Assembly (NCBI GenBank): GCA_016718385.1
Contig: JADKDK010000008.1
Location: forward strand, 124,001 to 188,000
From: Gammaproteobacteria bacterium
GTDB taxonomy: Bacteria; Pseudomonadota; Gammaproteobacteria; Pseudomonadales; UBA5518
DNA: 64,000 nt
Direction of reading: 5' to 3'
The position numbers were made by a program, and so were the translations under genes. Below are positions 16,057 through 24,346 of this stretch, one piece after another (position 1 is the first letter of the stretch; every line of letters begins with the position of its first letter). The notes beneath the pieces were generated by a model. It saw only the letters and a program-made list of their open reading frames with translations. It was not told the DNA's origin and ran no database searches.

Positions 16057-17733
16057 ATGCTGCGCCATCTGACCGTCCGCAATTACACGCTCATCGACGC
16101 GCTCGATCTCGAGCTCGACGCGGGCCTCTCCGTCATCACCGGCGAGACCGGGGCCGGCAAGTCGATCGTGCTCGATGCCCTCGGGCTCGCGCTGGGCAAC
16201 CGCGCCGACAGCCGCTCGGTCCGCGCCGGCGCCGAGCGCCTGGAAGTGAGCGCGAGCTTCGACCTGGCCGATACGCCCGAAGCGCTCGCGTGGCTGCGCG
16301 AGCGCGCGCTCGAACTGGACGGCGAGTGCCAGTTGCGCCGCGTGGTGACGCGCGACGGACGCAGCCGAGCCTGGATCAACGGGCAGCCCGCGACGCTCAC
16401 CGACATCAAGTCGTTCGGCGACCAACTGGTCGACATCCACGGCCAGCACGAACACCACTCGTTGCTCGCGCGCACGAGCCAGCAGCGCCTGCTCGACGAA
16501 TACGGCGGGCACCGCGAGCTGGCCGGGCGCGTGGCCGCGGCCTACGCCGGCTGGCGCGATTGCCGTGACGAGCTCGACGCCCTGCGCGCCAGTGCCGGCG
16601 AACGGCGCGACCGCCAGCAGCTGTTGAACTACCAGTTGGGCGAGCTCGCCGAGCTCGCGCTCGGCGCCAACGAGAGCGCCGCGCTGGAGCAGGAACAGAA
16701 GCGACTCGCGAACGCCGGCGAACTGACGCACGACGTCGAGCAGGTGCTGGCGCTGTGCGAGGGCAACGAGGACGGCGGTGGCCTGCTCGAGGGCCTGCGC
16801 CGCGCATGCGCCACGATGCATCACCTCGATGGCCTGGGCGAGCGCGCCGACACGGCGCGTCAGCTGCTCGACTCGGCCCAGATCCAGGTGGACGAGGCGC
16901 GGCGCGAACTGCAGACGCTGCGCGACGGCCTCGAGCTCGACCCCAAGCGGCTCGCCGAAGTCGAGAACCGGCTGTCGGCGATCTACACGCTCGCGCGCAA
17001 GCATCGCGTGGCTCCCGCCGAACTGCACCGGCTGCAGGAATCGATGAGTGACGAGGCCGCGGGGCTCGACGTCTCCGACGCGCGCATCGGGGCGCTCGAG
17101 GATCAGTTGCAGGCGCTGGGCACGGCGTGGACCACGCTTGCCGCGCAACTGAGCAAGGCGCGCGCGGTGACCGCGAAGAGTATTTCGAAGCAGGTGCAGG
17201 AGCAGCTCGCGTTCCTCGGCATGGGCAGCTGCCGCTTCAGCGTCGCGATCAGGCCGCTCGCGGAGAAGGGGCCTTCAGCGGCCGGCGCCGAGCAGATCGA
17301 ATTCCTGGTCGCCACCAACCCGGGTGCCGAGCCGGGCCCGCTCGCGCGCATTGCCTCTGGCGGCGAACTGTCGCGCATCAGCCTGGCGATACAGGTGATC
17401 ATCGCGAGCCGCTCGACCACGCCGACCGTGATCTTCGACGAAGTCGATGTCGGCATCGGCGGCGCCACCGCCGATGCCGTCGGCAGCCTGCTGCAGACGC
17501 TGGGCCAGCGCATCCAGGTGGTATGCGTCACGCACCTGCCGCAGGTCGCGGCGCGCGGCGCGCAACACCTGCGCGCGAACAAGAGCAGCAACGGCGAATC
17601 CACCTCGGCGGCGCTCACGCCGCTGGCCGCCGACGAGCGCGTCGAGGAGCTCGCGCGCATGCTGGGCGGCAAGACCGTGACGAAGAAAACCCGGGAACAC
17701 GCGCGCGAAATGCTCGAATCCGCAGCCCCGTAG
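16057..17733 (+). CDS. recN: DNA repair protein RecN
   Basis: 558 residues, SMC-like ATPase for recombinational repair of double-strand breaks. It has Walker A near the N terminus (GETGAGKSIVLDALGLALGNRAD), a central coiled coil (about residues 150-360), the ABC signature (ASGGELSRISLAIQVI) and Walker B (VIFDEVDVGIGG) near the C terminus. The ATG at 16057 precedes MLRHLTVRNYTLID. A TATAAC hexamer ends only six bases upstream, so the transcript could be nearly leaderless. No LexA box of the CTGT-N8-ACAG type is seen. The TAG stop is formed by a REP-like element shared with fur. Confidence 0.97.
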   Translation: MLRHLTVRNYTLIDALDLELDAGLSVITGETGAGKSIVLDALGLALGNRADSRSVRAGAERLEVSASFDLADTPEALAWLRERALELDGECQLRRVVTRDGRSRAWINGQPATLTDIKSFGDQLVDIHGQHEHHSLLARTSQQRLLDEYGGHRELAGRVAAAYAGWRDCRDELDALRASAGERRDRQQLLNYQLGELAELALGANESAALEQEQKRLANAGELTHDVEQVLALCEGNEDGGGLLEGLRRACATMHHLDGLGERADTARQLLDSAQIQVDEARRELQTLRDGLELDPKRLAEVENRLSAIYTLARKHRVAPAELHRLQESMSDEAAGLDVSDARIGALEDQLQALGTAWTTLAAQLSKARAVTAKSISKQVQEQLAFLGMGSCRFSVAIRPLAEKGPSAAGAEQIEFLVATNPGAEPGPLARIASGGELSRISLAIQVIIASRSTTPTVIFDEVDVGIGGATADAVGSLLQTLGQRIQVVCVTHLPQVAARGAQHLRANKSSNGESTSAALTPLAADERVEELARMLGGKTVTKKTREHAREMLESAAP

Positions 17734-17797
17734 GTCCGGATTTATCCGGACATTTGGCTCCTGCCGCTGCTGGATGTCCGGATGAATCCGGACCTAC
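17730..17797. repeat. inverted pair of REP-like palindromes between recN and fur
   Basis: Copies at 17730-17752 and 17775-17797 point in opposite directions. The outer GTAG of the left copy supplies the recN stop (17731-17733). That of the right copy supplies the fur stop (17794-17796, minus strand). Each forms a hairpin with GTCCGG/CCGGAC arms. The arrangement probably acts as a two-way transcript barrier, although it has no T tract. Confidence 0.85.
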
Positions 17798-18207
17798 TCG
17801 GATCGTTTTTCCTTCACGTAGAGCACCAGGCTGTGACCTATCAGCTTGTAGCCGTGACTGTCGACGATCGCGCGCTGGCGGGACTCGATCTCCGCATCGT
17901 GGAATTCGATCACGCGCCCCGAATCGACGCAGACCATGTGGTCGTGGTGCCCGCCTCGGGCCAGCTCGAACACCGAATGACCGCCTTCGAAATTGTGCCG
18001 CTCGACCAGGCCGGCCGATTCGAACTGCGTCAGCACGCGATAAACGGTCGCCAGCCCGACGTCCTCGCCCGCCCCGAGCAGCGCGCGGTATACGTCCTCG
18101 GCGCTCATGTGCTGGCTTGCCTCGGGTTGCGACTCGAGGATCTGCAATATCTTCAGGCGCGGGAGCGTGACCTTCAGTCCCGCCTTCTTGAGCTCGGCGT
18201 CTTCCAT
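17794..18207 (-). CDS. fur: ferric uptake regulator Fur
   Basis: 137 residues, starting at MEDAELKKAGLKVTLPRLKILQILE. The winged-helix DNA-binding domain is followed by the metal sites (HNFEGGHSVFELARGGHHDHMVCVDSGRVIEF) and the dimerisation domain. The usual C-terminal CxxC zinc pair is not visible. The protein ends in YVKEKRSE. Fur represses iron genes when Fe2+ is plentiful. The exbB promoter at 32.3 kb carries a matching box. It is divergent from bamE with a 120-bp spacer and converges on recN. Confidence 0.97.
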   Translation of the reverse strand: MEDAELKKAGLKVTLPRLKILQILESQPEASQHMSAEDVYRALLGAGEDVGLATVYRVLTQFESAGLVERHNFEGGHSVFELARGGHHDHMVCVDSGRVIEFHDAEIESRQRAIVDSHGYKLIGHSLVLYVKEKRSE

Positions 18208-18327
18208 TGGATCCTTCCTGGACGGCGGGTCGGGGACCCCGGACGGCGGGGATGCAAAGCACCCGAGTGCTATGGGAGAATGCTTCGCCGCGAAAGTGCG
18301 AGTCACGATACTGGAACACAATTTTCA

Positions 18328-18714
18328 ATGCAAAGGCTAACCATCCTCGTCCTGCTCTGCCTGTCCCTTGGCGCATGCAGCGGCGGCTTCCGCCTGGGGT
18401 TCCCCGGCGTGTACCGGATCGATATCGCGCAGGGCAACATTGTCACGCAGGAGATGATCGACCAGTTGAAGCCCGGCATGACCAAGCGCCAGGTGCGCTT
18501 CATCATGGGCACGCCGCTGATCATCGACACCTTCGAACCCGAGCGCTGGGACTATTTCCACAGCATGAGCAAGCGGGGCAAGCAGGAATCTCAGGAGCAC
18601 GTAACCCTGTTCTTCGAGAATGACAAGCTGGTGCGTTTCGGCGGCGATTTCGCTCCCTCGTCCAGCAAGCCGACCCAGGCACCCGAGCCGCCAGCCGCCG
18701 AGACGACGAACTGA
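18328..18714 (+). CDS. bamE: outer membrane assembly lipoprotein BamE
   Basis: 128 residues. The lipoprotein signal has its lipobox at LGAC, with Cys17 as the modified residue. The SmpA/OmlA core follows (YRIDIAQGNIVTQEMIDQLKPGMTKRQVRFIMGTPLIID, and WDYFHSM). The tail is Pro/Ser-rich. It is a member of the BAM complex at the inner face of the outer membrane. Divergent from fur, the same arrangement as in many gammaproteobacteria. Confidence 0.95.
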   Translation: MQRLTILVLLCLSLGACSGGFRLGFPGVYRIDIAQGNIVTQEMIDQLKPGMTKRQVRFIMGTPLIIDTFEPERWDYFHSMSKRGKQESQEHVTLFFENDKLVRFGGDFAPSSSKPTQAPEPPAAETTN

Positions 18715-18720
18715 GCCGGC

Positions 18721-19038
18721 TCAGTCCGCGGCCGGCCCAGTGGCCGCGGCCTTGCGTGCACGAGCCTTGCGCGTCTCCTTGGGGTCGGCAGTAAGCGGAC
18801 GATAGATCTCGACGCGGTCGCCGTCGGCGAGCACCTGCACGCGCGGATCGGCCACGGCCTTGCCGAAAATGCCCATCCTCGCGTTCGCGAGGTCGAGCCC
18901 CTCGAACAGCCGCGCAATCCCCGAACGCTCGACGGCATCCAGCATCGTGGTGCCTGCGGGCACTTTCAGCGCAAGGATGCGCTGGCGCTCCGGCAGCGCG
19001 TAGGCGACCTCGACCGCGATCTCGCCCGGCTCAGCCAC
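18721..19038 (-). CDS. rnfH: RnfH-family ubiquitin-like protein
   Basis: 105 residues with a beta-grasp fold signature (EIAVEVAYALPERQRILALKVPAGTTMLDAV, then VEIYRPLTADPKETRKARA). The GTG start at 19038 lies inside the end of ratA, so the two overlap by 8 bases and are probably translationally coupled. The usual partner in this family is RatA. The biochemical role is not established. The basic C-terminal tail is typical. Confidence 0.88.
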   Translation of the reverse strand: MAEPGEIAVEVAYALPERQRILALKVPAGTTMLDAVERSGIARLFEGLDLANARMGIFGKAVADPRVQVLADGDRVEIYRPLTADPKETRKARARKAAATGPAAD

Positions 19039-19468
19039 TCCCGTAGACCTCGCGCGCACGACGGCACAGGGCGTCGACCAGCGTGTTGGCCATCGAATCG
19101 AAGAGCTTGCGCGCGGCGCGGCCCGCGAGGCCGTTGCGCATGCGGAAGGCAAGGTGGAGGGTGACCTTGCAGGCGTCGTCGCGCAGCGCCTCGAAGCCCC
19201 ACAACCCCTCGAAGGACTCGAACGGGCCCTCGAGCAACTCCATGCGGATGCGCCCCGGCTCGATCCGGTTGCGGGTGGTGAAACTCTGGCGGATGCCGGC
19301 CTTGGCAAGGTGCAGGCGCGCATCGACGCAATCCTCGCTGCGCGCGAGCACCTCGGCGCCGACGCAGCCGTCCATGAAATGCGGGTAGGATTCGATGTCG
19401 TTCACCAGCGCGAACATCGACTGCGCCGGGTACATCAACAAGGCACTGCGGTCGATCTTCGTGGTCAT
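19031..19468 (-). CDS. ratA: RatA-type START/SRPBCC domain protein
   Basis: 145 residues, starting at MTTKIDRSALLMYPAQSMFALVNDIESYPHFM. The SRPBCC (polyketide cyclase-like) fold is clear over the full length, ending DALCRRAREVYG. In E. coli RatA is reported to bind 50S subunits, and a role in ubiquinone biosynthesis (Coq10-like) is known for the wider family. Upstream and coupled to rnfH. smpB lies divergently 257 bp away, the usual gammaproteobacterial layout. Confidence 0.92.
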   Translation of the reverse strand: MTTKIDRSALLMYPAQSMFALVNDIESYPHFMDGCVGAEVLARSEDCVDARLHLAKAGIRQSFTTRNRIEPGRIRMELLEGPFESFEGLWGFEALRDDACKVTLHLAFRMRNGLAGRAARKLFDSMANTLVDALCRRAREVYGSG

Positions 19469-19530
19469 CGTCGCTCGGTAGCCGCCGGGATTCGGCGCGC
19501 AATATAAGGCCTGCGCCGCAGCGGGACAAC

Positions 19531-19569
19531 GTAGGTCGGGATGCCTGTGGGTCGCCATTCATGGCGACA
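19531..19569. repeat. REP-like palindrome between ratA and smpB
   Basis: A complete 23-bp copy (GTGG plus GTCGCCATTCATGGCGAC plus A) lies at 19547-19569, preceded by a truncated copy beginning GTAGGTCGGG at 19531. Confidence 0.75.
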
Positions 19570-19725
19570 GCGGCCTCCCTGGTGGCACCAGCTGCCTGCG
19601 AGGCGCCAGTCGGCATGGACGCCGAGCCACAAGACATCGGGCAATACCACCGGATGCCCGCCCAGGGGCCGAAGCCGCGGCCCGTGCTAGAATCCGCGCC
19701 CTTTTCAAACGAGCCTGGACGGGCG

Positions 19726-20202
19726 ATGAGCAAAAAGAAGGCGGGATCGGGCGGCGGCACGATCGCGCTGAACCGCAAAGCCGGTTTCGACTACTTCATC
19801 GAGGAGCGCTTCGAGGCCGGCATGGCCCTCGAAGGCTGGGAGGTGAAGGCCTTGCGCGCGGGCCGCGCACAGCTCGTCGACAGCTACGTGCTGCTGAAGA
19901 ACGGCGAGGCCTGGCTGCTGGGTGCGCGCATCGAGCCGCTGCCGAGCGCCAGCACGCATTTCGTGACCAGCCCCGACCGCACGCGCAAGCTCCTGCTCAA
20001 CCAGCGCGAGCTCGCCAAGCTGTTCGAGGGCGTGCAGCAGGAAGGGCACACCGCGATCTGCACCGCGCTGTACTGGAAGCGCCACCTCGTGAAATGCGAG
20101 ATCGCGCTGGCCAAGGGCAAGAAGCAGCACGACAAGCGCGAGACCGAGAAGGACCGCGACTGGGCCCGCCAGAAGCAGCGCCTCTCGCGCCATGCGAAAT
20201 AG
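19726..20202 (+). CDS. smpB: SsrA-binding protein SmpB
   Basis: 158 residues, starting at MSKKKAGSGGGTIALNRKAGFDYFIEE. The core barrel has the RNA-binding signature GWEVKALRAGRAQLVDSYV. The C-terminal tail is basic (KKQHDKRETEKDRDWARQKQRL) and folds into the ribosomal mRNA channel in known structures. It partners the tmRNA gene 84 bp downstream to rescue stalled ribosomes. Confidence 0.98.
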   Translation: MSKKKAGSGGGTIALNRKAGFDYFIEERFEAGMALEGWEVKALRAGRAQLVDSYVLLKNGEAWLLGARIEPLPSASTHFVTSPDRTRKLLLNQRELAKLFEGVQQEGHTAICTALYWKRHLVKCEIALAKGKKQHDKRETEKDRDWARQKQRLSRHAK

Positions 20203-20286
20203 GTACGTGAACTTCTGCCGATGAAGGTGTCCAATCCGGCGGTAGCAGCGTGGTAAGCTGCCTCCGTCGAAAGACACGAGAGTTTT

Positions 20287-20663
20287 GGGGGCGTTTTGGA
20301 TTCGACGCCGGTTACAAAACCCGATGTGCATGCCGAGACGGCAACTAGTCTCGTAAATCCAAAGTTGCAAACCATAGTTGCCAACGACGACAACTACGCA
20401 CTCGCTGCTTAAACCCCAGTAGGGTGCCGTCTGACCGGAGCCGCGCCTGCGCGTCCGGGCTCTTCGGAGCACTCAGGCGTCATATCTCGCAGGATCGCGC
20501 TGAAGCTTGCCTGGGGCCGATGCGTTAAAAAAAACCGGGATCGCCACTTCGATTGCCCTGTCGGCCGGGCAGCGAGGGGTTAAAAATAATAGACCTGACT
20601 AAGCATGTAGAGCTGAGGGCGGAGGACTGACGGACGCGGGTTCAACTCCCGCCGCCTCCACCA
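20287..20663 (+). ncRNA. ssrA: transfer-messenger RNA (tmRNA)
   Basis: The 5' end GGGGGCG (20287-20293) pairs with CGCCTCC (20653-20659), which is followed by A and an encoded CCA. This includes the G3-U70 pair that marks alanine acceptors. A T-arm-like GGTTCAACTCCC lies near the 3' end, and the TGGATTCGACG stretch marks the 5' domain. The tag frame 20380-20412 reads ANDDNYALAA then TAA. With the untemplated first Ala the tag is AANDDNYALAA, the Pseudomonas-type tag. About 377 nt. Confidence 0.97.
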
Positions 20664-20669
20664 ATATCA

Positions 20670-20702
20670 AGGGCCTGGATAGTCTCCAGGCCCTTTTTCT
20701 TT
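20670..20702 (+). terminator. rho-independent terminator of ssrA
   Basis: AGGGCCTGGA pairs with TCCAGGCCCT around a 5-base loop (TAGTC), followed by TTTTTCTTT. It lies seven bases after the tmRNA 3' end. Confidence 0.95.
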
Positions 20703-20833
20703 GCGCGAATCCCCGCAAGGCGTGGGGTTCAGGGCGCATGCCCTGTGGGCAACACCTCGGCCAGATGCGCCGAAACACTGCATTTCCCGTCCAATCCGGT
20801 CACGAGACAAATTGCCCCGGTCATGGCAATTAT

Positions 20834-20865
20834 CCCTGCGCCGCGCGCGGATGCGCGGCACAGGG
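20834..20865. terminator. stem-loop downstream of katG
   Basis: CCCTG and CAGGG enclose CCGCGC/GCGCGG around a 6-base loop. It lies 15 bp beyond the katG stop (minus strand). There is no T tract, so termination is plausible but uncertain. Confidence 0.45.
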
Positions 20866-20879
20866 TCTCAAGTCTGGCG

Positions 20880-23054
20880 TCAGGCCAGATCGAAACGGTC
20901 GGCGTTCATGACCTTCGTCCACGCGGCAACGAAGTCCCTGACGAACTTCTCCTTGTTGTCGTCCTGGGCGTAAACCTCGGCGTAGGCGCGAAGGATCGAG
21001 TTGGACCCGAAGACCAGGTCTACACGTGTAGCCGTCCATCTGAGAGCGTCCGACTTGCGATCGCGGATCTCGTAAAGGTTGCGCCCGGCAGGTTTCCACG
21101 TATAGGCCATGTCCGTGAGGTTGACGAAGAAATCGTTCGTCAAAGCCCCGAGACGATCGGTGAACACGCCATGCTTGCTGCCACCGTGGTTGGTGCCCAG
21201 CACGCGCATGCCGCCGACCAGCGCCGTCATCTCGCAGGCCGTCAATCCCATCAATTGCGCCCGGTCGAGTAGCAATTCCTCGGCGGTGACGACGTAGTCC
21301 TTCTTCAGCCAGTTGCGAAAGCCATCGGCCAGGGGTTCCAGCACCTCGAACGATTCGACATCCGTCAATTCCTGCGTGGCATCGCCGCGGCCCGGCGCGA
21401 AGGGCACCGTCACATCGACGCCCGCAGCGCTGGCAGCCTGCTCGATGCCGACGTTGCCCGCCAGCACGATGAGATCAGCGACGCTGGCGCCGGTCTCCGC
21501 CGCGATTTTTTCCAACACGGCCAGCACCCTGGCCAGGCGCGCGGGCTCGTTGCCTTCCCAGTCCTTTTGCGGGGCCAGGCGAATGCGCGCGCCGTTGGCA
21601 CCGCCGCGCTTGTCCGAACCCCGGAAGGTGCGGGCGCTGTCCCAGGCGGTAGACACCATCTCACCGATGCCGAGACCACTGGCGGCGATCTTCGTCTTGA
21701 GCGCCGCAACGTCGTAGTCCTTGCGGCCCGCCGGCACGGGGTCCTGCCAGATCAGGTCTTCCTTCGGCACGTCGGGGCCGATGTAACGCGACTTCGGACC
21801 CAGGTCGCGGTGGGTCAGCTTGAACCAGGCGCGGGCGAAGACTTCCGAGAAGTAGGCCGGATCCTTGTGGAAGCGTTCGGCGATCTTGCGGTATTCCGGG
21901 TCGAACCTCATCGCCATGTCGGCGTCGGTCATGATCGGCTTGCGTCGGATCGACGGATCCTCGACATCGACCGGCATGTCCTCTTCCCTGATGTTGACTG
22001 GCTCCCACTGCCAGGCCCCGGCCGGAGACTTCTGCAACCACCAGTCGTAACCGAGCAGCAGGTCGAAATAGCCGTTGTCCCATTTGGTGGGGTGAGTGGT
22101 CCAGGCACCTTCGATGCCGCTGGTCACAGTGTCGCGGCCAATGCCGCGGCTGGTCTTGTTGATCCAGCCGAGGCCCTGCTCCTCGACATCGGCGGCCTCG
22201 GGGTCCGGACCCAGCAGTTTGGCATCGCCGTTGCCATGGCATTTGCCCACCGTGTGGCCACCGGCGGTCAGAGCCACGGTTTCCTCGTCGTTCATCGCCA
22301 TGCGCGCAAAAGTCACGCGCACGTCATGGGCGGTCTTGATCGGATCGGGCTTGCCGTCCACGCCTTCCGGGTTCACGTAGATCAGACCCATCATCACGGC
22401 GGCCAGCGGATTTTCCAGGTCGCGCTCGCCGGAGTAGCGGCTGTTGGCGCTGCCGCTGGGGGCCAGCCACTCCTTCTCGGAACCCCAGTAGGTGTCCTTC
22501 TCGGGATGCCATATGTCTTCGCGACCAAAAGCGAAGCCGAAGGTCTTCAGGCCCATCGATTCATAGGCAACGGTGCCCGCCAGGAGGATCAGGTCAGCCC
22601 AGCTGAGCTTGTTGCCGTATTTCTTCTTGATCGGCCACAGCAGACGACGCGCCTTGTCCAGGTTCACGTTGTCAGGCCAGGAGTTGATCGGCGCAAAGCG
22701 CTGGTTGCCGCTGCCGCCACCGCCACGGCCATCCGCGATGCGATAGGTGCCCGCCGAGTGCCAGGCCATGCGGATCATCAGGCCGCCGTAGTGCCCCCAG
22801 TCCGCGGGCCACCAGTCCTGGCTATCCGTCATCAAGGCCGTGAGGTCCTTCTTCAGCGCTTCGACATCGAGTTTTTTCACTTCCTCGCGATAGTCGAAGC
22901 CCTCTCCCATCGGATTCGTCTTCTGGTCGTGCTGATGCAGGATGTCGAGGTTCAGCGCCTTCGGCCACCATTCCATGTTCGACATGGCGGATGATGTGGC
23001 ACCGCCGTGCATCACGGGGCACTTGCCTCCCGTCTTCGTGTTACTGCTGTCCAT
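20880..23054 (-). CDS. katG: catalase-peroxidase KatG
   Basis: 724 residues, full length. The ATG (MDSSNTKTGGKCPVMHGG) follows AAAGGAGT. The distal heme site is RMAWHSAGTYR, with the Trp of the Met-Tyr-Trp adduct just before it (ADWGHYGG). The Tyr lies in YVNPEG. The proximal His is in TAGGHTVGKCHG. The C-terminal inactive duplicate domain is present. It removes hydrogen peroxide in the cytoplasm. It stands alone between the ssrA terminator and a divergent gene at 23330. A clear OxyR site was not found in the 275-bp upstream region. Confidence 0.98.
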   Translation of the reverse strand: MDSSNTKTGGKCPVMHGGATSSAMSNMEWWPKALNLDILHQHDQKTNPMGEGFDYREEVKKLDVEALKKDLTALMTDSQDWWPADWGHYGGLMIRMAWHSAGTYRIADGRGGGGSGNQRFAPINSWPDNVNLDKARRLLWPIKKKYGNKLSWADLILLAGTVAYESMGLKTFGFAFGREDIWHPEKDTYWGSEKEWLAPSGSANSRYSGERDLENPLAAVMMGLIYVNPEGVDGKPDPIKTAHDVRVTFARMAMNDEETVALTAGGHTVGKCHGNGDAKLLGPDPEAADVEEQGLGWINKTSRGIGRDTVTSGIEGAWTTHPTKWDNGYFDLLLGYDWWLQKSPAGAWQWEPVNIREEDMPVDVEDPSIRRKPIMTDADMAMRFDPEYRKIAERFHKDPAYFSEVFARAWFKLTHRDLGPKSRYIGPDVPKEDLIWQDPVPAGRKDYDVAALKTKIAASGLGIGEMVSTAWDSARTFRGSDKRGGANGARIRLAPQKDWEGNEPARLARVLAVLEKIAAETGASVADLIVLAGNVGIEQAASAAGVDVTVPFAPGRGDATQELTDVESFEVLEPLADGFRNWLKKDYVVTAEELLLDRAQLMGLTACEMTALVGGMRVLGTNHGGSKHGVFTDRLGALTNDFFVNLTDMAYTWKPAGRNLYEIRDRKSDALRWTATRVDLVFGSNSILRAYAEVYAQDDNKEKFVRDFVAAWTKVMNADRFDLA

Positions 23055-23329
23055 TTCCGTACTCCTTTCGAGTGTCGATTGAATCTGCGCCTGCAACATA
23101 CCCGACCGTGATTCGCGTGGCTGAGTTGCTGCGTGGGGTCAACCGTACCCACTCGGCGAGCGTGGGTCTAATGTTATTTGCCGATCAGTGCGATAGACGC
23201 AGTCGATCGCAGGTGATGACTCGGGCTGAGGCTGGTGACACCCTGCGGACCGGCTGGAATTTGGTGCAGGTCCTGGCCACACTCGCCCGGTCACCGTGAG
23301 TCAAATCAGCATCCCGTGGAGAGCGTTAC

Positions 23330-24070
23330 ATGAGCCTGTTGTTCGAAGAACTGGATTACCGCCCCACGCCGATCGGCGAGCTCAGCCTGCGCCGGCGTCG
23401 CGAGCTGCGGCTCGGCGTGGACGTGCTCGAGATCAAGCTCGGCGAGGAGCACCTGATGTCCAGCCTGTTCACCGCCTCGGAGATCGCGCTGGCGCGGCTC
23501 GGTCTGGCGCCGCTGCGCGATGACGGTGCGCTGGACGTGGTCGTTGGCGGGCTCGGCCTCGGCTACACCGCCCAGGCCGTGCTGGAGCACTCAGCGGTGC
23601 GCTCGCTCGTCGTGGTGGAAATGCTCGAGGCCGTCATCGACTGGCACCGCGAAGGATTGCTGCCGCTCGGCCCGGAACTGACCGCCGATCCGCGCTGCCG
23701 CTTCGTGGCGGGGGATTTCTTCGCGATGACGGGCTCGGCGTCCGGCTTCGACGCCGAACAGCCTGGCCGGCGCTTCGACGCGATCCTGGTCGACATCGAT
23801 CATTCGCCCGAGGCGCTGCTCGATGAGCGCAGCCGCGGCTTCTACCTGCCGCAGGGGTTGCGGGTACTGGCCGGGCACCTGCGTCCGGGCGGCGTGTTCG
23901 GGCTGTGGTCCAACGACCGCCCCGACCCGGCTTTCGTCGAGCGCCTGGCGGGCGTGTTCGCCAGCGCCTGGGCCGAACCCGTGACGTTCCACAATACGTT
24001 GCAGGACCGCCCGTTCACGCAGACCGTTTACCTCGCGCGCACCGCGGCTGAAGTCCCGCCCGCGGCATGA
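23330..24070 (+). CDS. spermidine synthase-like methyltransferase-fold protein
   Basis: 246 residues. The Rossmann motif VVVGGLGLGYTAQAVL is followed by the acidic strand end (VVEMLEAVIDWHR), DPRCRFVAGDFF and FDAILVDIDHSPEALL. The layout matches spermidine/spermine synthase homologs, but no aminopropyltransferase partner such as speD is nearby and the protein lacks the usual N-terminal barrel. It may act on another substrate. The ATG follows GTGGAGAGCG. Stands alone. Confidence 0.7.
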   Translation: MSLLFEELDYRPTPIGELSLRRRRELRLGVDVLEIKLGEEHLMSSLFTASEIALARLGLAPLRDDGALDVVVGGLGLGYTAQAVLEHSAVRSLVVVEMLEAVIDWHREGLLPLGPELTADPRCRFVAGDFFAMTGSASGFDAEQPGRRFDAILVDIDHSPEALLDERSRGFYLPQGLRVLAGHLRPGGVFGLWSNDRPDPAFVERLAGVFASAWAEPVTFHNTLQDRPFTQTVYLARTAAEVPPAA

Positions 24071-24078
24071 CGCCCCTG

Positions 24079-24101
24079 CCCGGCGATTTGCCGCGCCGGG
24101 G
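24079..24101 (+). terminator. stem-loop after the spermidine synthase-like gene
   Basis: CCCGGCG pairs with CGCCGGG across an 8-base loop, eight bases after the stop. No T run follows. The next 245 bp up to the SulP gene hold no gene that I can support. Confidence 0.45.
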
Positions 24102-24346
24102 CGCAGCAGTTAACATGCCCGCCCCTTTCGACCCCTTGAGCCAGTTGCCGATGTAAGCCTTCCCGCCGCGAGCTATTTGTACAACTCCGATCAGTCGCGG
24201 ACGGCTTCCCAGTAGTTGCGTCTATCGGCCCTGCATCAGCCAAGGCCGGTCCTTGTTCCGTTCCGCCGGCCGGGAAGACGCGACGCCTCGAGCGCGTCCT
24301 CCAAACTGTCGCCATCCCGGCAGGAAAACAACGGAGCACCGATTAC

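Noticed and set aside
18253..18275. AGCAC-CCGA-GTGCT inverted repeat between fur and bamE
   Set aside because: Arms of five bases are short and could occur by chance. It does not match a Fur box.
20287..20702. Integrated element at the tmRNA 3' end
   Set aside because: No integrase, no duplicated ssrA end and an intact terminator directly follow.
23175..23230. Possible OxyR site upstream of katG (ATAG-N7-CGAT spacing)
   Set aside because: Only one of the four tetrads matches ATAG/CTAT exactly. Too weak to list as a site.
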